Shown here piece by piece: positions 8,401 through 17,073 of a DNA stretch of 33,413 bases; the first letter of the stretch is position 1, and each line of letters opens with the position of its first letter. A program made the position numbers and the translations under genes. The notes below the pieces were generated by a model. It was not told the origin of the DNA. It searched no databases and worked only from the letters and a program-made list of their open reading frames with translations. Origin of the DNA: an uncultured Alphaproteobacteria bacterium (GTDB taxonomy: Bacteria; Pseudomonadota; Alphaproteobacteria; Caulobacterales; Parvularculaceae). The stretch lies in contig CADEDN010000036.1 in NCBI GenBank assembly GCA_902826095.1, positions 1 through 33,413 on the forward strand, read 5' to 3'.

Positions 8401-11133
8401 ATGGGCGCGCTGTCATTCGCATCGCCATTGCTGCTGATCGCGCTGCTCGGCCTGCCGGCGATCTGGTTCCTGCTGCGCGCGACGCCGCCCTCGCCGCAAA
8501 TCGTGAAGTTTCCGGCCTTTGAGATTTTGCGGCGCCTCGCAAAAACAACGGAGACGCCGGAGCGAACGCCCTGGTGGATTCTCCTACTGCGCCTTGTGAT
8601 CGCCGGGCTCGCCATTCTCGGTCTTTCAGGGCCGATCCTCAACGCGCCGCCCGCGCCGACGCAATCCGGGCCGCTCATCATTGTCGTCGACAATAGCTGG
8701 GCGGCGGCGCCCGCCTGGCGGCAACGCCGCGACGCGATCGCCAGCGCCGCCGAACAGGCGATCAAGGCGAAACGGCAGGCCTATGTCATCGCGACCGCGA
8801 GCGGCGCGAAAGATGCGCCGGCGCCCTTGACCGGCGAGTCGCTAAAGGATGTCGCCGCCGAACTTGAGCCGCTCCCGCTGCTGCCGGATTACGAGAACGC
8901 CCGGAAGCAGATCGCAGCGCTCGGCGACGACGTGCGCAACGCGGACATTTTATGGCTGTCGGACGGCGTCGGCCACGCCGGCGCCGACAGCCTCTACGAG
9001 GAATTGTCAAGCCGCGGCGCCGTTACGATCCTCATTGACCGGCAGACGCCGACGCTTGCGCTGTTTCCGCCGGAGCGCTCCGACACTAGCTTGCGCTATC
9101 GCCTGACGTCGATCGCGGGCGGTTCCTGGCGCGGCGACCTTGTCGGCCTCGCCCGCGACGGCCGCGAACTGGCGCGCGCCGAGGCGGCGCTCGGCGCGCC
9201 GGGCGAGCAGGCGACAGCGGAACTCGATCTTCCCCTCGCCCTTCAAAATGATCTGGCGCAAGCGCGGCTTGAGGGCGTCTCTTCGGCGGCGGCCGTGCAG
9301 CTCGCCGATGCGCGCGAGCGGCGCGCGCTCGTCGGTTTCGTCGCCAGCGGCAAAGCCGGCGCCGATCCGCTGCTGTTCGGCGCGCATTATGTGAAAAAGG
9401 CGCTCGCGCCCTACGCCGTCTTTGTCACGGACAGGCTTGAGAACCTTATTGCGTCCGACATTTCGGTGATCGTGCTCGACGATGTCGGCGTCCTGCGTCC
9501 GGCCGACGCCGACGCGCTGCGCGGCTGGATCGAAAAGGGCGGCGTCGTCATCCGCTTTGCGGGGCCGACGCTCGCCGAGGCGGCGGCGGAACGAGCGCCG
9601 CCGCTCTTGCCTGTCGGCCTTCGCGGCGGCGGGCGCGCATTCGGCGGCGCCTTGACCTGGGAGACGCCGCAGCCGCTCGGCGGCTTTGCGGAGTCCGGGC
9701 CATTCGCCGACCTTGCTCCGCCTGCGGACGTCTTCATCCGACGCCAGGTGCTCGCCGAGCCCGGCGGCGACACCAGTCTTCGCACCTGGGCGAGCCTTCA
9801 GGATGGAACGCCGCTCGTCACCGGCGTCACGATCGGGTCCGGCGCCGTCGCGCTCTTTCATGTCACGGCGACGCCCGACTGGTCCGATCTGCCGTTGTCG
9901 GCGATTTTCGTCGACATGCTGAGAAAGCTCGTGTTCCTGTCGACGCTCGGTCCGGAGACGCTCGGCGACCGGTCATTGCAGAAAGCGGCGCCCTATCGCG
10001 TCCTCGACGGCTATGGCGTCCTCAAACAGGCGCCAAAAGAGATCGCCGCGTCAACGCTCGCCGACCTTGAGCAAGGTCCCGCGCTAGGGCGCCCGCCCGG
10101 ACTTTACGGCGCCCCCGAAGCGCCGATCGCGCTCAACGCTGTCCGCAAAGGCGACGAATACAAGCCGCTTGCGATCGCCGGCGCTAGAACGCGCGGCTAT
10201 GAGATTGAAGCGCCGGTCAGGATCGGCCCGCCGCTGCTGCTGATCGCTCTCATCTTGCTGATCGCGGACGGACTGGTCGCGCTTCGCCTCGCCGGGCGGC
10301 TGACTTTCGCCGCGCTCATCGCGCTTGCCGCCGGCGTCGCCTTCGCTGACGGCGCACGCGCCGAACCGCTTGATCGCCCGGTGCCGCAAGCCGTTCTCGA
10401 CGGCGCTCTCGCCATGCGGCTCGCCTATGTCCGGACGGGCGACCCGGCGACCGACCGGATTTCGGCGGCGGGACTTTTGGGCCTCAGCCGGGAATTGACG
10501 CGGCGGACATCCGCCGAGCCCGCCTCCCCCGTCGGCGTCAATCCGGAGACGGACGATCTCTCCGTCTATCCGTTTCTCTATTGGCCGATGACCGCCGGCG
10601 CCGGCGCGCTTTCGGAGGAAGCGCTCGCCAATATCGAGAGCTTCATGCGGTTCGGCGGACTGATCGTCTTTGACACCAGAGACGATGAGCGCGCCGTCGA
10701 CGGCGTCGATACGCCGGAGACGTTGGCGCTGAAGACTTTGTTGAGCAACATCGACTTGCCGCCGCTCGCGCCGGTTCCGCCCGATCACGTCCTGACGCGA
10801 TCATTCTACTTATTGTCGGACCTTCCCGGCCGGATGGCGACGCGCCCGATCTGGGTGCAGTCGGGCGGCGGACCCAATGATTCCGTGACGCCGATCATCA
10901 TCGGCGGACGCGACTGGGCCGGCGCCTGGGCGAGCAATGACGTCGGCGAGCCTTTGCTCCCGACGCCATCGACGGCGCGGCCATGCGCCAATGTCGACGG
11001 CGCCGTGCCGCGCAACGCGCGCGAATGCGCCTACCGCGCCGGCGTCAACATGGTGATGGTCGCTCTCACCGGGAATTACAAATCCGATCAGGTTCACACG
11101 CCCATCCTGCTCGAAAGGCTCGGCCGGGAATGA
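8401..11133 (+). CDS. BatA-like N-terminus / DUF4159 membrane protein
   Basis: A 910-residue inner-membrane protein. The N-terminus has two hydrophobic segments (about 5-26 and 58-78) separated by a short basic stretch, as in BatA/aerotolerance-type proteins. A VWA-like domain follows, with a degenerate metal site (VVDNSWA instead of DxSxS) and WLSDG near 180. Further hydrophobic segments lie at about 607-645, and the C-terminal 220 residues form the DUF4159 domain (for example YPFLYWPMTAGAGALSEEA and FGGLIVFDTRDD), related to the glutamine-amidotransferase-like fold. The start is taken as ATG 8401; GTG at 8398 is also possible. The stop overlaps the next start (ATGA at 11130-11133). This is a standard member of the alphaproteobacterial MoxR operon; its substrate is unknown. 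Confidence 0.85.
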   Translation: MGALSFASPLLLIALLGLPAIWFLLRATPPSPQIVKFPAFEILRRLAKTTETPERTPWWILLLRLVIAGLAILGLSGPILNAPPAPTQSGPLIIVVDNSWAAAPAWRQRRDAIASAAEQAIKAKRQAYVIATASGAKDAPAPLTGESLKDVAAELEPLPLLPDYENARKQIAALGDDVRNADILWLSDGVGHAGADSLYEELSSRGAVTILIDRQTPTLALFPPERSDTSLRYRLTSIAGGSWRGDLVGLARDGRELARAEAALGAPGEQATAELDLPLALQNDLAQARLEGVSSAAAVQLADARERRALVGFVASGKAGADPLLFGAHYVKKALAPYAVFVTDRLENLIASDISVIVLDDVGVLRPADADALRGWIEKGGVVIRFAGPTLAEAAAERAPPLLPVGLRGGGRAFGGALTWETPQPLGGFAESGPFADLAPPADVFIRRQVLAEPGGDTSLRTWASLQDGTPLVTGVTIGSGAVALFHVTATPDWSDLPLSAIFVDMLRKLVFLSTLGPETLGDRSLQKAAPYRVLDGYGVLKQAPKEIAASTLADLEQGPALGRPPGLYGAPEAPIALNAVRKGDEYKPLAIAGARTRGYEIEAPVRIGPPLLLIALILLIADGLVALRLAGRLTFAALIALAAGVAFADGARAEPLDRPVPQAVLDGALAMRLAYVRTGDPATDRISAAGLLGLSRELTRRTSAEPASPVGVNPETDDLSVYPFLYWPMTAGAGALSEEALANIESFMRFGGLIVFDTRDDERAVDGVDTPETLALKTLLSNIDLPPLAPVPPDHVLTRSFYLLSDLPGRMATRPIWVQSGGGPNDSVTPIIIGGRDWAGAWASNDVGEPLLPTPSTARPCANVDGAVPRNARECAYRAGVNMVMVALTGNYKSDQVHTPILLERLGRE

Positions 11134-13220
11134 ACGCGATCGCCTTCGAGCCCGCCTTTGCGCCGTTCTTTGTCGCCGCGATCGGCGCGGCGGCGATCCT
11201 CTCCGGCGCCGTGTCCCTGGCGCGGTCGCCGAGAAGCGCGCCCTTCCGGATCGCGGCGCTGCTGGCGCTGGCGGGTCTTCTCCTTAACCCGCAAATCCGC
11301 GTCGCCGAACGGACGCCGCTCGACGATATCGTCGTCCTCATCGAAGACGAAAGCGCCAGCAACAATCTCGACGGCCGCGACGGCGCGACGGACGCCGCCG
11401 CGGACGCGCTGGAAGCGAAACTGTCAGCGCTCGGCGGCGTCGAGCTCATTCGAACGCGGATCGGCGGCGGCGAGGAGACGCGCCTTGGCGAGGCCGTCAA
11501 CGCGGCGCTGAACGACAATCCGGCAGCCCGACTTGCGGGCGTCTTTGTCGTCACCGACGGACAGGCGACTGACGCCGCGCCGGCGCCGGGCGCCGCCGCG
11601 GCGCCGCCTGTTCATCTCCTGCTGACCGGCCGCCCCGGCGAAATCGACCGCAAGGTGACCCTCGTCAGGGCGCCGCGATACGGTATCGTTCGCGAGGGCG
11701 CTGAAATCTCTTTCAGGATCGACGATCTTGGTCCGGATCAAGAGCCGCTCGCAGGGAGAGGCGCCGCTGAAGTCGCCTTGCGCGTCAATGGCGAGGAAGC
11801 GTTGCGCCAGCCCGTGCCGATCGGCGAGGAAGTCAGCTTTACGGCGCCGCTCCCCCATCCCGGCAGACTGGTGATCGAACTTGAAGCGGCGCCCGCGGAC
11901 GGCGAACTGACGACGAAGAACAATATCGCTGTCCTGCCGATCGCCGCCATCCGCGACCGGCTGCGCGTGTTGCTCATTTCCGGCGAGCCGCATGCGGGCG
12001 AGCGGGTCTGGCGCAATCTCCTGAAATCGGACCCGGCGATCGATCTCGTCCATTTCACCATTTTGAGACCGATCGAGAAAGCGCAGAGCGACAATGCGAT
12101 GGAGCGCGAGCTGGCGCTGATCGAATTTCCGCAAGATGAGCTGTTCATCGAGAAATTGACCGAGTTCGATCTCGTCATCTTCGACCGCTACACCTATAGC
12201 GGCGTCCTCAACGCCTATCATTTCGACAATCTCGCGCGCTATGTCGAAGGCGGCGGCGCGGTCCTCGTGTCGTCGGGCCCCGAATTCAACGGTTATCAGA
12301 GCCTCGCCTCGCGGCGCAATTTCTCGTTCATCCTGCCGGCGACCCCGGTCGGCGAAGCGATCAACGGGCCATACCGACCGAAGATCAGCGATGTCGGCCG
12401 ACGGCACCCGGTGACCGCCGATCTTCCCGAAGCGGAATTCTGGGGCCGCTGGCTTCGCATCGTTCCGTCAATGACGCGGTCCGGACAAACGCTGATGACC
12501 GGCGGCGGGGATCTTCCGCTTCTCGTCCTCGACCGCGTCGGCGAGGGCCGCGTCGGCCTCATCCAGTCCGATCATGTCTGGCTCTGGGCGCGCGGCTTCG
12601 ACGGCGGCGGTCCGCATGCGGAGTTATTAAGGCGGATCGCCCACTGGCTGATGAAGGAGCCGGACCTTGAGGAGGAGCAGCTTCTCCTTTCCGACCGGAA
12701 CGGCGATCTCCTGATCGAACGACGAACGGTTGCGGACGCGGCGCCGCCGGCGACGGTGACTTTCCCGGACGGCCGGACGGAGGAATTCGCGCTCAGCAAA
12801 TCCAGCCCCGGCGTTTTTGAGGCGCGGCTTCCAAGGGCGCCGCAGGGCCTTTATCGCGCGAAGTCCGGCGACCTCTTTGCGATCGCGGCGGTCGGCCTCG
12901 CCGCGCCGCCGGAGCTTGAAAATGTGGTGATGACGGCGACGCGGCTCGGCCCCGTCTCCGACGCGACCGGGGGCGGCGTTTACCGCATTCGAAGCGCCGC
13001 GGGCGTCGACATCCCCGATATTCGCCGGCTGGGCGCGCGCGCCGCTGAACGCACCGGCGCCGGCTGGGCGGGCGTCATCGGCCGCAAGGCCTATCGCACG
13101 GAGAAGATCAGCGACGAGCCGCTCGCCTCGCCTTTTGCCTGGCTCGCTGTCCTCGCCCTCGCGCTGCTTGGCGCCTGGGGAATTGAAGGAAGCGGCGGCA
13201 AGCGCCGGCCGAGGTCCTAA
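11130..13220 (+). CDS. Large membrane protein with VWA-like and glutamine-amidotransferase-like domains
   Basis: A 696-residue protein starting at the ATG that overlaps the preceding stop. Two N-terminal hydrophobic segments (about 9-28 and 35-53) are followed by VVLIEDESASNN, whose DESAS matches a DxSxS metal site, and VVTDGQATDA, together suggesting a VWA domain. A second globular part begins at LRVLLISGEPHAGERVW and contains LVIFDRYTYSGVL, GGGAVLVSSGPE and DLPLLVLDRVGEGRVG; it resembles the class I glutamine-amidotransferase-like fold (COG5426-type membrane proteins), with no obvious catalytic cysteine. A final hydrophobic segment lies at the C-terminus (about 668-685). It is the last of the core MoxR operon genes and probably forms a membrane complex with the DUF4159 protein. 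Confidence 0.85.
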   Translation: MNAIAFEPAFAPFFVAAIGAAAILSGAVSLARSPRSAPFRIAALLALAGLLLNPQIRVAERTPLDDIVVLIEDESASNNLDGRDGATDAAADALEAKLSALGGVELIRTRIGGGEETRLGEAVNAALNDNPAARLAGVFVVTDGQATDAAPAPGAAAAPPVHLLLTGRPGEIDRKVTLVRAPRYGIVREGAEISFRIDDLGPDQEPLAGRGAAEVALRVNGEEALRQPVPIGEEVSFTAPLPHPGRLVIELEAAPADGELTTKNNIAVLPIAAIRDRLRVLLISGEPHAGERVWRNLLKSDPAIDLVHFTILRPIEKAQSDNAMERELALIEFPQDELFIEKLTEFDLVIFDRYTYSGVLNAYHFDNLARYVEGGGAVLVSSGPEFNGYQSLASRRNFSFILPATPVGEAINGPYRPKISDVGRRHPVTADLPEAEFWGRWLRIVPSMTRSGQTLMTGGGDLPLLVLDRVGEGRVGLIQSDHVWLWARGFDGGGPHAELLRRIAHWLMKEPDLEEEQLLLSDRNGDLLIERRTVADAAPPATVTFPDGRTEEFALSKSSPGVFEARLPRAPQGLYRAKSGDLFAIAAVGLAAPPELENVVMTATRLGPVSDATGGGVYRIRSAAGVDIPDIRRLGARAAERTGAGWAGVIGRKAYRTEKISDEPLASPFAWLAVLALALLGAWGIEGSGGKRRPRS

Positions 13221-13248
13221 CGCGGGCGAGGAAAATTTTCGGCGCCCC

Positions 13249-13278
13249 TTAACGGCCCCTCAATTAACGTCTCTTAAC
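13249..13278. promoter_or_regulatory. Cluster of three TTAAC motifs upstream of the 226-residue gene
   Basis: TTAAC occurs at 13249-13253, 13264-13268 and 13274-13278 within 30 bases. The alphaproteobacterial cell-cycle regulator CtrA binds TTAA-N7-TTAAC; the nearest pair here has N6, so the match is imperfect. It is listed because the downstream product looks flagellin-related and flagellar genes are often CtrA targets. Confidence 0.25.
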
Positions 13279-13326
13279 CTCGCTTCAAGTCGTTCTCACC
13301 GCAGGGCGACGGGTGAGGAGTTTGTT

Positions 13327-14007
13327 GTGGCGTCAGCGTCGGACCGGAGCGCTTCGCAAGAAGCGCCCAAAAAACCCAAGCGCAGCCCGCTCGCGGGTTT
13401 GTTCGGGTTGAATAATCAGCAGCCGGAAGAGCAGGATTTGCCGGCGATGGACGTCGCCGCGGGCCTTGACCGCGCGCTCCGTCGAAGCGCCGGCGCCGCC
13501 GCGCCGACGAAAAAGACTGAAGCGCGCGGCGGCGACAATATTCGCGAGGCGCTCGCCGCGATTGAATCAGCGCTCTATTCAATCGACCGCGTGCGCGACA
13601 TCATCGAGCAAGCCTACGAAGTCGCCCTGTCGGCGCACGAGTCCCAGGAAGCGGGCGCGCGGGCGCTGCTTGCCGAAAGTTTCGACGAGCTTCGCTTGTC
13701 GATCAACGCCGCGGTTGAAGCGGTCGATGATCGCGCCTCGACGCTGATCGGCAAGAACCAGCGCCAGATCGACGTCAAGCTCGGCGGCAAGGCGCATTAT
13801 TCCGTCTCGCCCTGCCGCCTCGACGCATCGCCGAAGGGGCTGAATATCAATCCGCCGAATGACGCGTTCTCGACTTTTGAGGAGATCAGCGCATCCCTCG
13901 ACGAGCTTGACGCCGCGCTGAAGAAAGCCGATCGCGCCGCCGCTTCCTATTGCCGAGACGCGCAATATCTGATCGGCAAAATGCAGGAACAGGCGAGCGC
14001 GGCGTAA
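13327..14007 (+). CDS. Small coiled protein with a flagellin-like pattern, no known function
   Basis: A 226-residue protein. The start is GTG 13327, preceded at the right distance by GAGGAG (13315-13320). The first 65 residues are basic, proline-rich and probably disordered. Residues 70-142 are amphipathic helix: IREALAAIESALYSIDRVR, then ARALLAESFDELRLSINAAV and a turn ending TLIG. Residues 147-176 look like beta strands (QIDVKL, HYSVSPCRLDASPKGLNI), and 181-222 are helical again. This order (helix, 'L..I' helix with a glycine turn, short beta region ending in a G-L motif, long C-terminal helix) follows the D1 core of alphaproteobacterial flagellins, but the conserved flagellin termini are missing. 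No signal peptide or membrane segment is seen. The relationship is my inference; I do not recognise a named family. Confidence 0.7.
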   Translation: MASASDRSASQEAPKKPKRSPLAGLFGLNNQQPEEQDLPAMDVAAGLDRALRRSAGAAAPTKKTEARGGDNIREALAAIESALYSIDRVRDIIEQAYEVALSAHESQEAGARALLAESFDELRLSINAAVEAVDDRASTLIGKNQRQIDVKLGGKAHYSVSPCRLDASPKGLNINPPNDAFSTFEEISASLDELDAALKKADRAAASYCRDAQYLIGKMQEQASAA

Positions 14008-14037
14008 TATCAGCTTGCATTGATCAGGACTGATCGT

Positions 14038-14130
14038 GTCATCCCGGACGGCGCGAAGCGCCGATCCGGGACCCCATGAGTCCGCCGCCGGAGGTCCCGG
14101 ATAATCGCCTTCGGCGATTTCCGGGATGAC
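14038..14130. repeat. Cloverleaf-like palindromic repeat between convergent genes
   Basis: An outer perfect 11-bp inverted repeat (GTCATCCCGGA at 14038-14048, TCCGGGATGAC at 14120-14130) encloses three hairpins: CGGCGC/GCGCCG (14049-14054/14058-14063), TCCGGGACC/GGTCCCGGA (14065-14073/14093-14101) and AATCGCC/GGCGATT (14103-14109/14113-14119). It lies between the stops of two convergent genes and could end transcription from both sides. The same 'catcccgga ... tccgggatga' arm type occurs at 445-530. Confidence 0.7.
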
Positions 14131-14171
14131 AGGAGATGAGTCCTCATCAGCGCAAATTGGCGCAAGCGGGT

Positions 14172-14804
14172 CTAAGGAATGCCGATCAGCTTGTGGGTCT
14201 GCAGGCTGAGGCGCCATTTCGGGCGCATGAGGCAATAGTCAATCGCCGCCTTCAAATTTTGCGCGCGGTCGGGCCCGTCCATCGGCTGCAAAAAGAAATG
14301 ATCGAAGGCGAGCGTCTCGAATTTCTCGGGCGGCGCCTCTTTTTGCGGAAAGATGAGTTTCAATTCATCGCCGGCGGTCTGCGCCAGCGGCGCCGCCGCT
14401 TTCGGGCTGACGCAGATCCAGTCGACGCCCGAAGGCGCCGCGATCGTCCCGTTCGTTTCGATCGCGACGTCTAAACCGCGCGCATGCAGGGCCTCGATCA
14501 GCGCCGCATCGAGCTGCAACAGCGGCTCGCCGCCCGTGCAGACGACAAGCGGGCGCCCGCCGCCCGGCCAGAATTCCGCGACATGTCCAGCGAGCTTTTC
14601 GGCGCTCTCGAATTTCCCGCCGCCCGGGCCGTCGACGCCGACAAAATCCGTGTCGCAGAATTGGCAGACGGCCGCGATGCGATCGCGTTCAAGCCCGCTC
14701 CAGAGATTGCACCCTGCAAAGCGCAGGAACACCGCGGCGCGCCCAGTCTGCGCGCCCTCGCCCTGCAAGGTGAAATAACATTCCTTGACCGCGTAAGCGC
14801 CCAC
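14172..14804 (-). CDS. queE: 7-carboxy-7-deazaguanine synthase, radical SAM
   Basis: A 210-residue radical SAM enzyme that contracts 6-carboxytetrahydropterin to 7-carboxy-7-deazaguanine in queuosine synthesis. The [4Fe-4S] cluster ligands are C32, C47 and C50, a CX14CX2C spacing instead of the usual CX3CX2C; the Burkholderia multivorans enzyme is a known example of this expanded form. FTLQGEGAQTGRAAVFLRFAG precedes the first cysteine in two parts, and TGGEPLLQ at 90-97 is the SAM-binding loop. The GTG start at 14804 overlaps the queC stop by one base (TAGTG), which fixes the start; the longer frame reading back to 14900 overlaps queC and has no family match. Encoded immediately after queC. 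Confidence 0.92.
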   Translation of the reverse strand: MGAYAVKECYFTLQGEGAQTGRAAVFLRFAGCNLWSGLERDRIAAVCQFCDTDFVGVDGPGGGKFESAEKLAGHVAEFWPGGGRPLVVCTGGEPLLQLDAALIEALHARGLDVAIETNGTIAAPSGVDWICVSPKAAAPLAQTAGDELKLIFPQKEAPPEKFETLAFDHFFLQPMDGPDRAQNLKAAIDYCLMRPKWRLSLQTHKLIGIP

Positions 14805-15532
14805 TAATGCGTCCCCTGACGGGATTTCGATTCGGCATATCCCTTCCAGCCGCGCGCGCGAAGCGCGCAAGCAGGGCAAGCGCCACAGCCATATCCCCAA
14901 TCATGGCGGGCCGCGCGCGCGCCGCGATAGCACGTATGCGAATGTTCGACGATGATGTCGACGAGATCGCGCCCGCCGACATCCTCGGCGAGGAGCCAGC
15001 TTTGCGCTTTTGACAGCTGCATCAACGGCGTTTCGAGACTGAATTCAGCATCCATGCCGAGCGAAATCGCCCGCATTTGCGCATCGAGCGCGTCGCGGCG
15101 GCAATCCGGATAGCCGGAAAAATCCGCCTCGCACATGCCGGCGACAAGAACGCCGAGATTGCGCCGATAGGCGAGCGCCGCCGCCATCGTCAGGAAGACG
15201 AGATTGCGGCCCGGCACGAATGTCGTCGGCAATCCGTCATCGCCGACGCTAATGTCGAGATCCCGCGTCAGCGACGTTTCGCTGATCGCGCCGAGGCCGC
15301 CGAGGTCGATCACCAAATCCGGCCCGAGCTTTTTCGCCCAGGCCGGAAATTGGCGTTCCAGCGCCTCGCGCACCGTAACGCGCGCCGTCAGTTCGACGTC
15401 GTGACGTTGGCCGTAATCGAAGCCGACCGTTTCGACGCGCGCGCATCGCGACAGCGCCCATGCGAGCGTGATCGAGGAATCCTGTCCGCCGGAAAAAAGC
15501 ACAAGAGCGGCGTTCTTGTCAGGATGCTGCAT
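14804..15532 (-). CDS. queC: 7-cyano-7-deazaguanine synthase
   Basis: A 242-residue ATP-dependent enzyme that converts 7-carboxy-7-deazaguanine to the nitrile preQ0. The PP-loop SGGQDSS at 14-20 binds ATP, and [11 protein letters not shown] (38-48) and [10 protein letters not shown] (105-114) are family segments. The zinc site is C201, C216, C219 and C222 (C-X14-CGACPAC). The protein is cytoplasmic. ATG start at 15532. It forms a two-gene unit with queE; queD and queF are not in this window, so the pathway must be completed elsewhere. Confidence 0.95.
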   Translation of the reverse strand: MQHPDKNAALVLFSGGQDSSITLAWALSRCARVETVGFDYGQRHDVELTARVTVREALERQFPAWAKKLGPDLVIDLGGLGAISETSLTRDLDISVGDDGLPTTFVPGRNLVFLTMAAALAYRRNLGVLVAGMCEADFSGYPDCRRDALDAQMRAISLGMDAEFSLETPLMQLSKAQSWLLAEDVGGRDLVDIIVEHSHTCYRGARAARHDWGYGCGACPACALRARGWKGYAESKSRQGTH

Positions 15533-15609
15533 ACCCGTTCGCGATTTTGGCGGTCCGTGCGATACCGATCAGGACGCCCCGCCTACCGCCCGACGAAAGG
15601 AGACGCAAC

Positions 15610-15957
15610 ATGGGTTCCGTCATCTTCCTTTATGCGACCGCGCCGAATGAAGCCGTCGCGAAAGCGATCGCTGGAGCGCTCGTCGAGCGCAACCTCGCGG
15701 CTTGCGTCAACATCATCCCCGGCATGATATCCGTCTACCGGTGGCGCGGCGGCGTCGAAGAAGCGAACGAACGCGTGTTGATCGTCAAGACGATCGAAGA
15801 AAGAGCCGCCGCGGCCCGCGCCCTCATCGCATCGCTCCACCCCTACGAGACGCCGGCGATCGCGGCGCTCGCGATCGATCACGACCGATCATCCCGCGCC
15901 TTCTGCGACTGGATTCGCAATGCCTGCATTGAATCCCCGCCGGCAACGATTTCTTAA
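15610..15957 (+). CDS. cutA: CutA1 divalent-cation tolerance protein
   Basis: A 115-residue protein of the CutA1 family, a small trimer with a ferredoxin-like fold related to PII proteins. ERNLAACVNIIPGMISVYRW (26-45) and HPYETPAI (77-84) are the family signature. CutA1 has been linked to copper tolerance, but its direct activity is unsettled. The ATG at 15610 follows a good ribosome binding site (AAAGGAG), and the frame upstream to 15547 has no match. It is divergent from queC, with about 77 bases between the two starts. Confidence 0.93.
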   Translation: MGSVIFLYATAPNEAVAKAIAGALVERNLAACVNIIPGMISVYRWRGGVEEANERVLIVKTIEERAAAARALIASLHPYETPAIAALAIDHDRSSRAFCDWIRNACIESPPATIS

Positions 15958-16065
15958 CCAGTCACTCGTATAGGTTGTGTCGTTGCAGCGATGCAATCGC
16001 CCTCCAGCCGAGCCCGGGTCCTGCTTCCCCCTCACTAGCCAGCACCGGGAGCCTCGCTGCAACAT

Positions 16066-17073
16066 TCATCGTCCGGCTTCGGAATCCCCATTTCCGCCGT
16101 CGGCCGGGCAGTTGAAGACCGCAGGCCCGAGATTCCCCGTCTTGTCCTGCGGTCTTCGTGCTGTCCGGCTTTGCATCCAGTCGGCGGCGTCCTGAAGAAC
16201 GCGTTCGCGCCCAAGGTCGGCGAAGAGGAGATGCCAGCTTTCCGGATAGGATTTGACGGTGACCGCGCCGCAGAGCCTCGCCGCCGCCTTTTTCATTTTC
16301 TTCAGCGGAATGATTTCGTCTTTTTCTCCGTACAGGAATAAAATCTCGCCGCCGGCTTCGTTCGTCGCGTCCCATCCCTCGCCCATGATGCGAACGGCGC
16401 CGAGCACGGCGTCAATGCGCGTTTCCTTGACGACGAGCGGGTCATGATACATGCCCCGCAGGAATTCGATATTGTCGGAGGCCTGTCTTTCGGCGCGTTC
16501 GCCGGTCAGGGTTTTTCCCGGCGCGAACGCCGCAGCGAGGTTGAGCGTCGCGCGATAGACGATCGGCATGCTCGCGCCGCCCCAGACGCCCGGCGCCGCG
16601 AGAATTGCGCCGTCGACATCGAGCGGGCCGTCTTTCAGCGCCGCGAGAATGACCCCGGCGCCCATTGAATGGCCGATAATGAAAACGGGCAGATCGGGAT
16701 GTTTCGAAGAGACGGCGGCGATCGCCGCGCGCAAATCCTGCTTCAGCGCGTCGCCGCCCGCCCAATGTCCGAAATCGGGCGATCTGCCGAAGCCGCGCTG
16801 ATCATAGGCGTAAACCGAAATTCCCCGTTCGGCCCAATAAGGCCCCGCAAGGGCGAAAGCGCCCGCATAATCATTCATGCCGTGGACGGCGATCGCGACG
16901 GCGGTCGGCGAGCGCGCCTCAAAGACCGTCAGCCCGAGCCGCGCGCCATCGACGCTGACAAGAGCGTCGGCGACGGCCGCAGGAATTTGGGTTGAAGTCG
17001 GCGCGTCCGGAAATGACGCGCAGCCCGAACATATCGCGGCGATCGCCAGCAAAATCCGAAAATCGCCCGTCAT
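16066..17073 (-). CDS. Alpha/beta hydrolase, monoacylglycerol-lipase type, probable lipoprotein
   Basis: A 335-residue serine hydrolase. The first 17 residues are hydrophobic and end before Cys18 (ICSGC), so it may be exported and lipid-anchored, although the residue at -3 is not ideal for a lipobox. The catalytic triad is visible: Ser136 in GHSMGAG, Asp252 in LYGEKDEIIPL and His281 in ESWHLL. YDQRGFGRS at 90-98 is typical of monoacylglycerol lipase / lysophospholipase proteins. The last 35 residues are hydrophilic and look disordered. The ATG at 17073 overlaps the marR stop (ATGA), placing it in the hpd-marR operon. A link to tyrosine breakdown is not obvious; substrate unknown. Confidence 0.85.
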   Translation of the reverse strand: MTGDFRILLAIAAICSGCASFPDAPTSTQIPAAVADALVSVDGARLGLTVFEARSPTAVAIAVHGMNDYAGAFALAGPYWAERGISVYAYDQRGFGRSPDFGHWAGGDALKQDLRAAIAAVSSKHPDLPVFIIGHSMGAGVILAALKDGPLDVDGAILAAPGVWGGASMPIVYRATLNLAAAFAPGKTLTGERAERQASDNIEFLRGMYHDPLVVKETRIDAVLGAVRIMGEGWDATNEAGGEILFLYGEKDEIIPLKKMKKAAARLCGAVTVKSYPESWHLLFADLGRERVLQDAADWMQSRTARRPQDKTGNLGPAVFNCPADGGNGDSEAGR

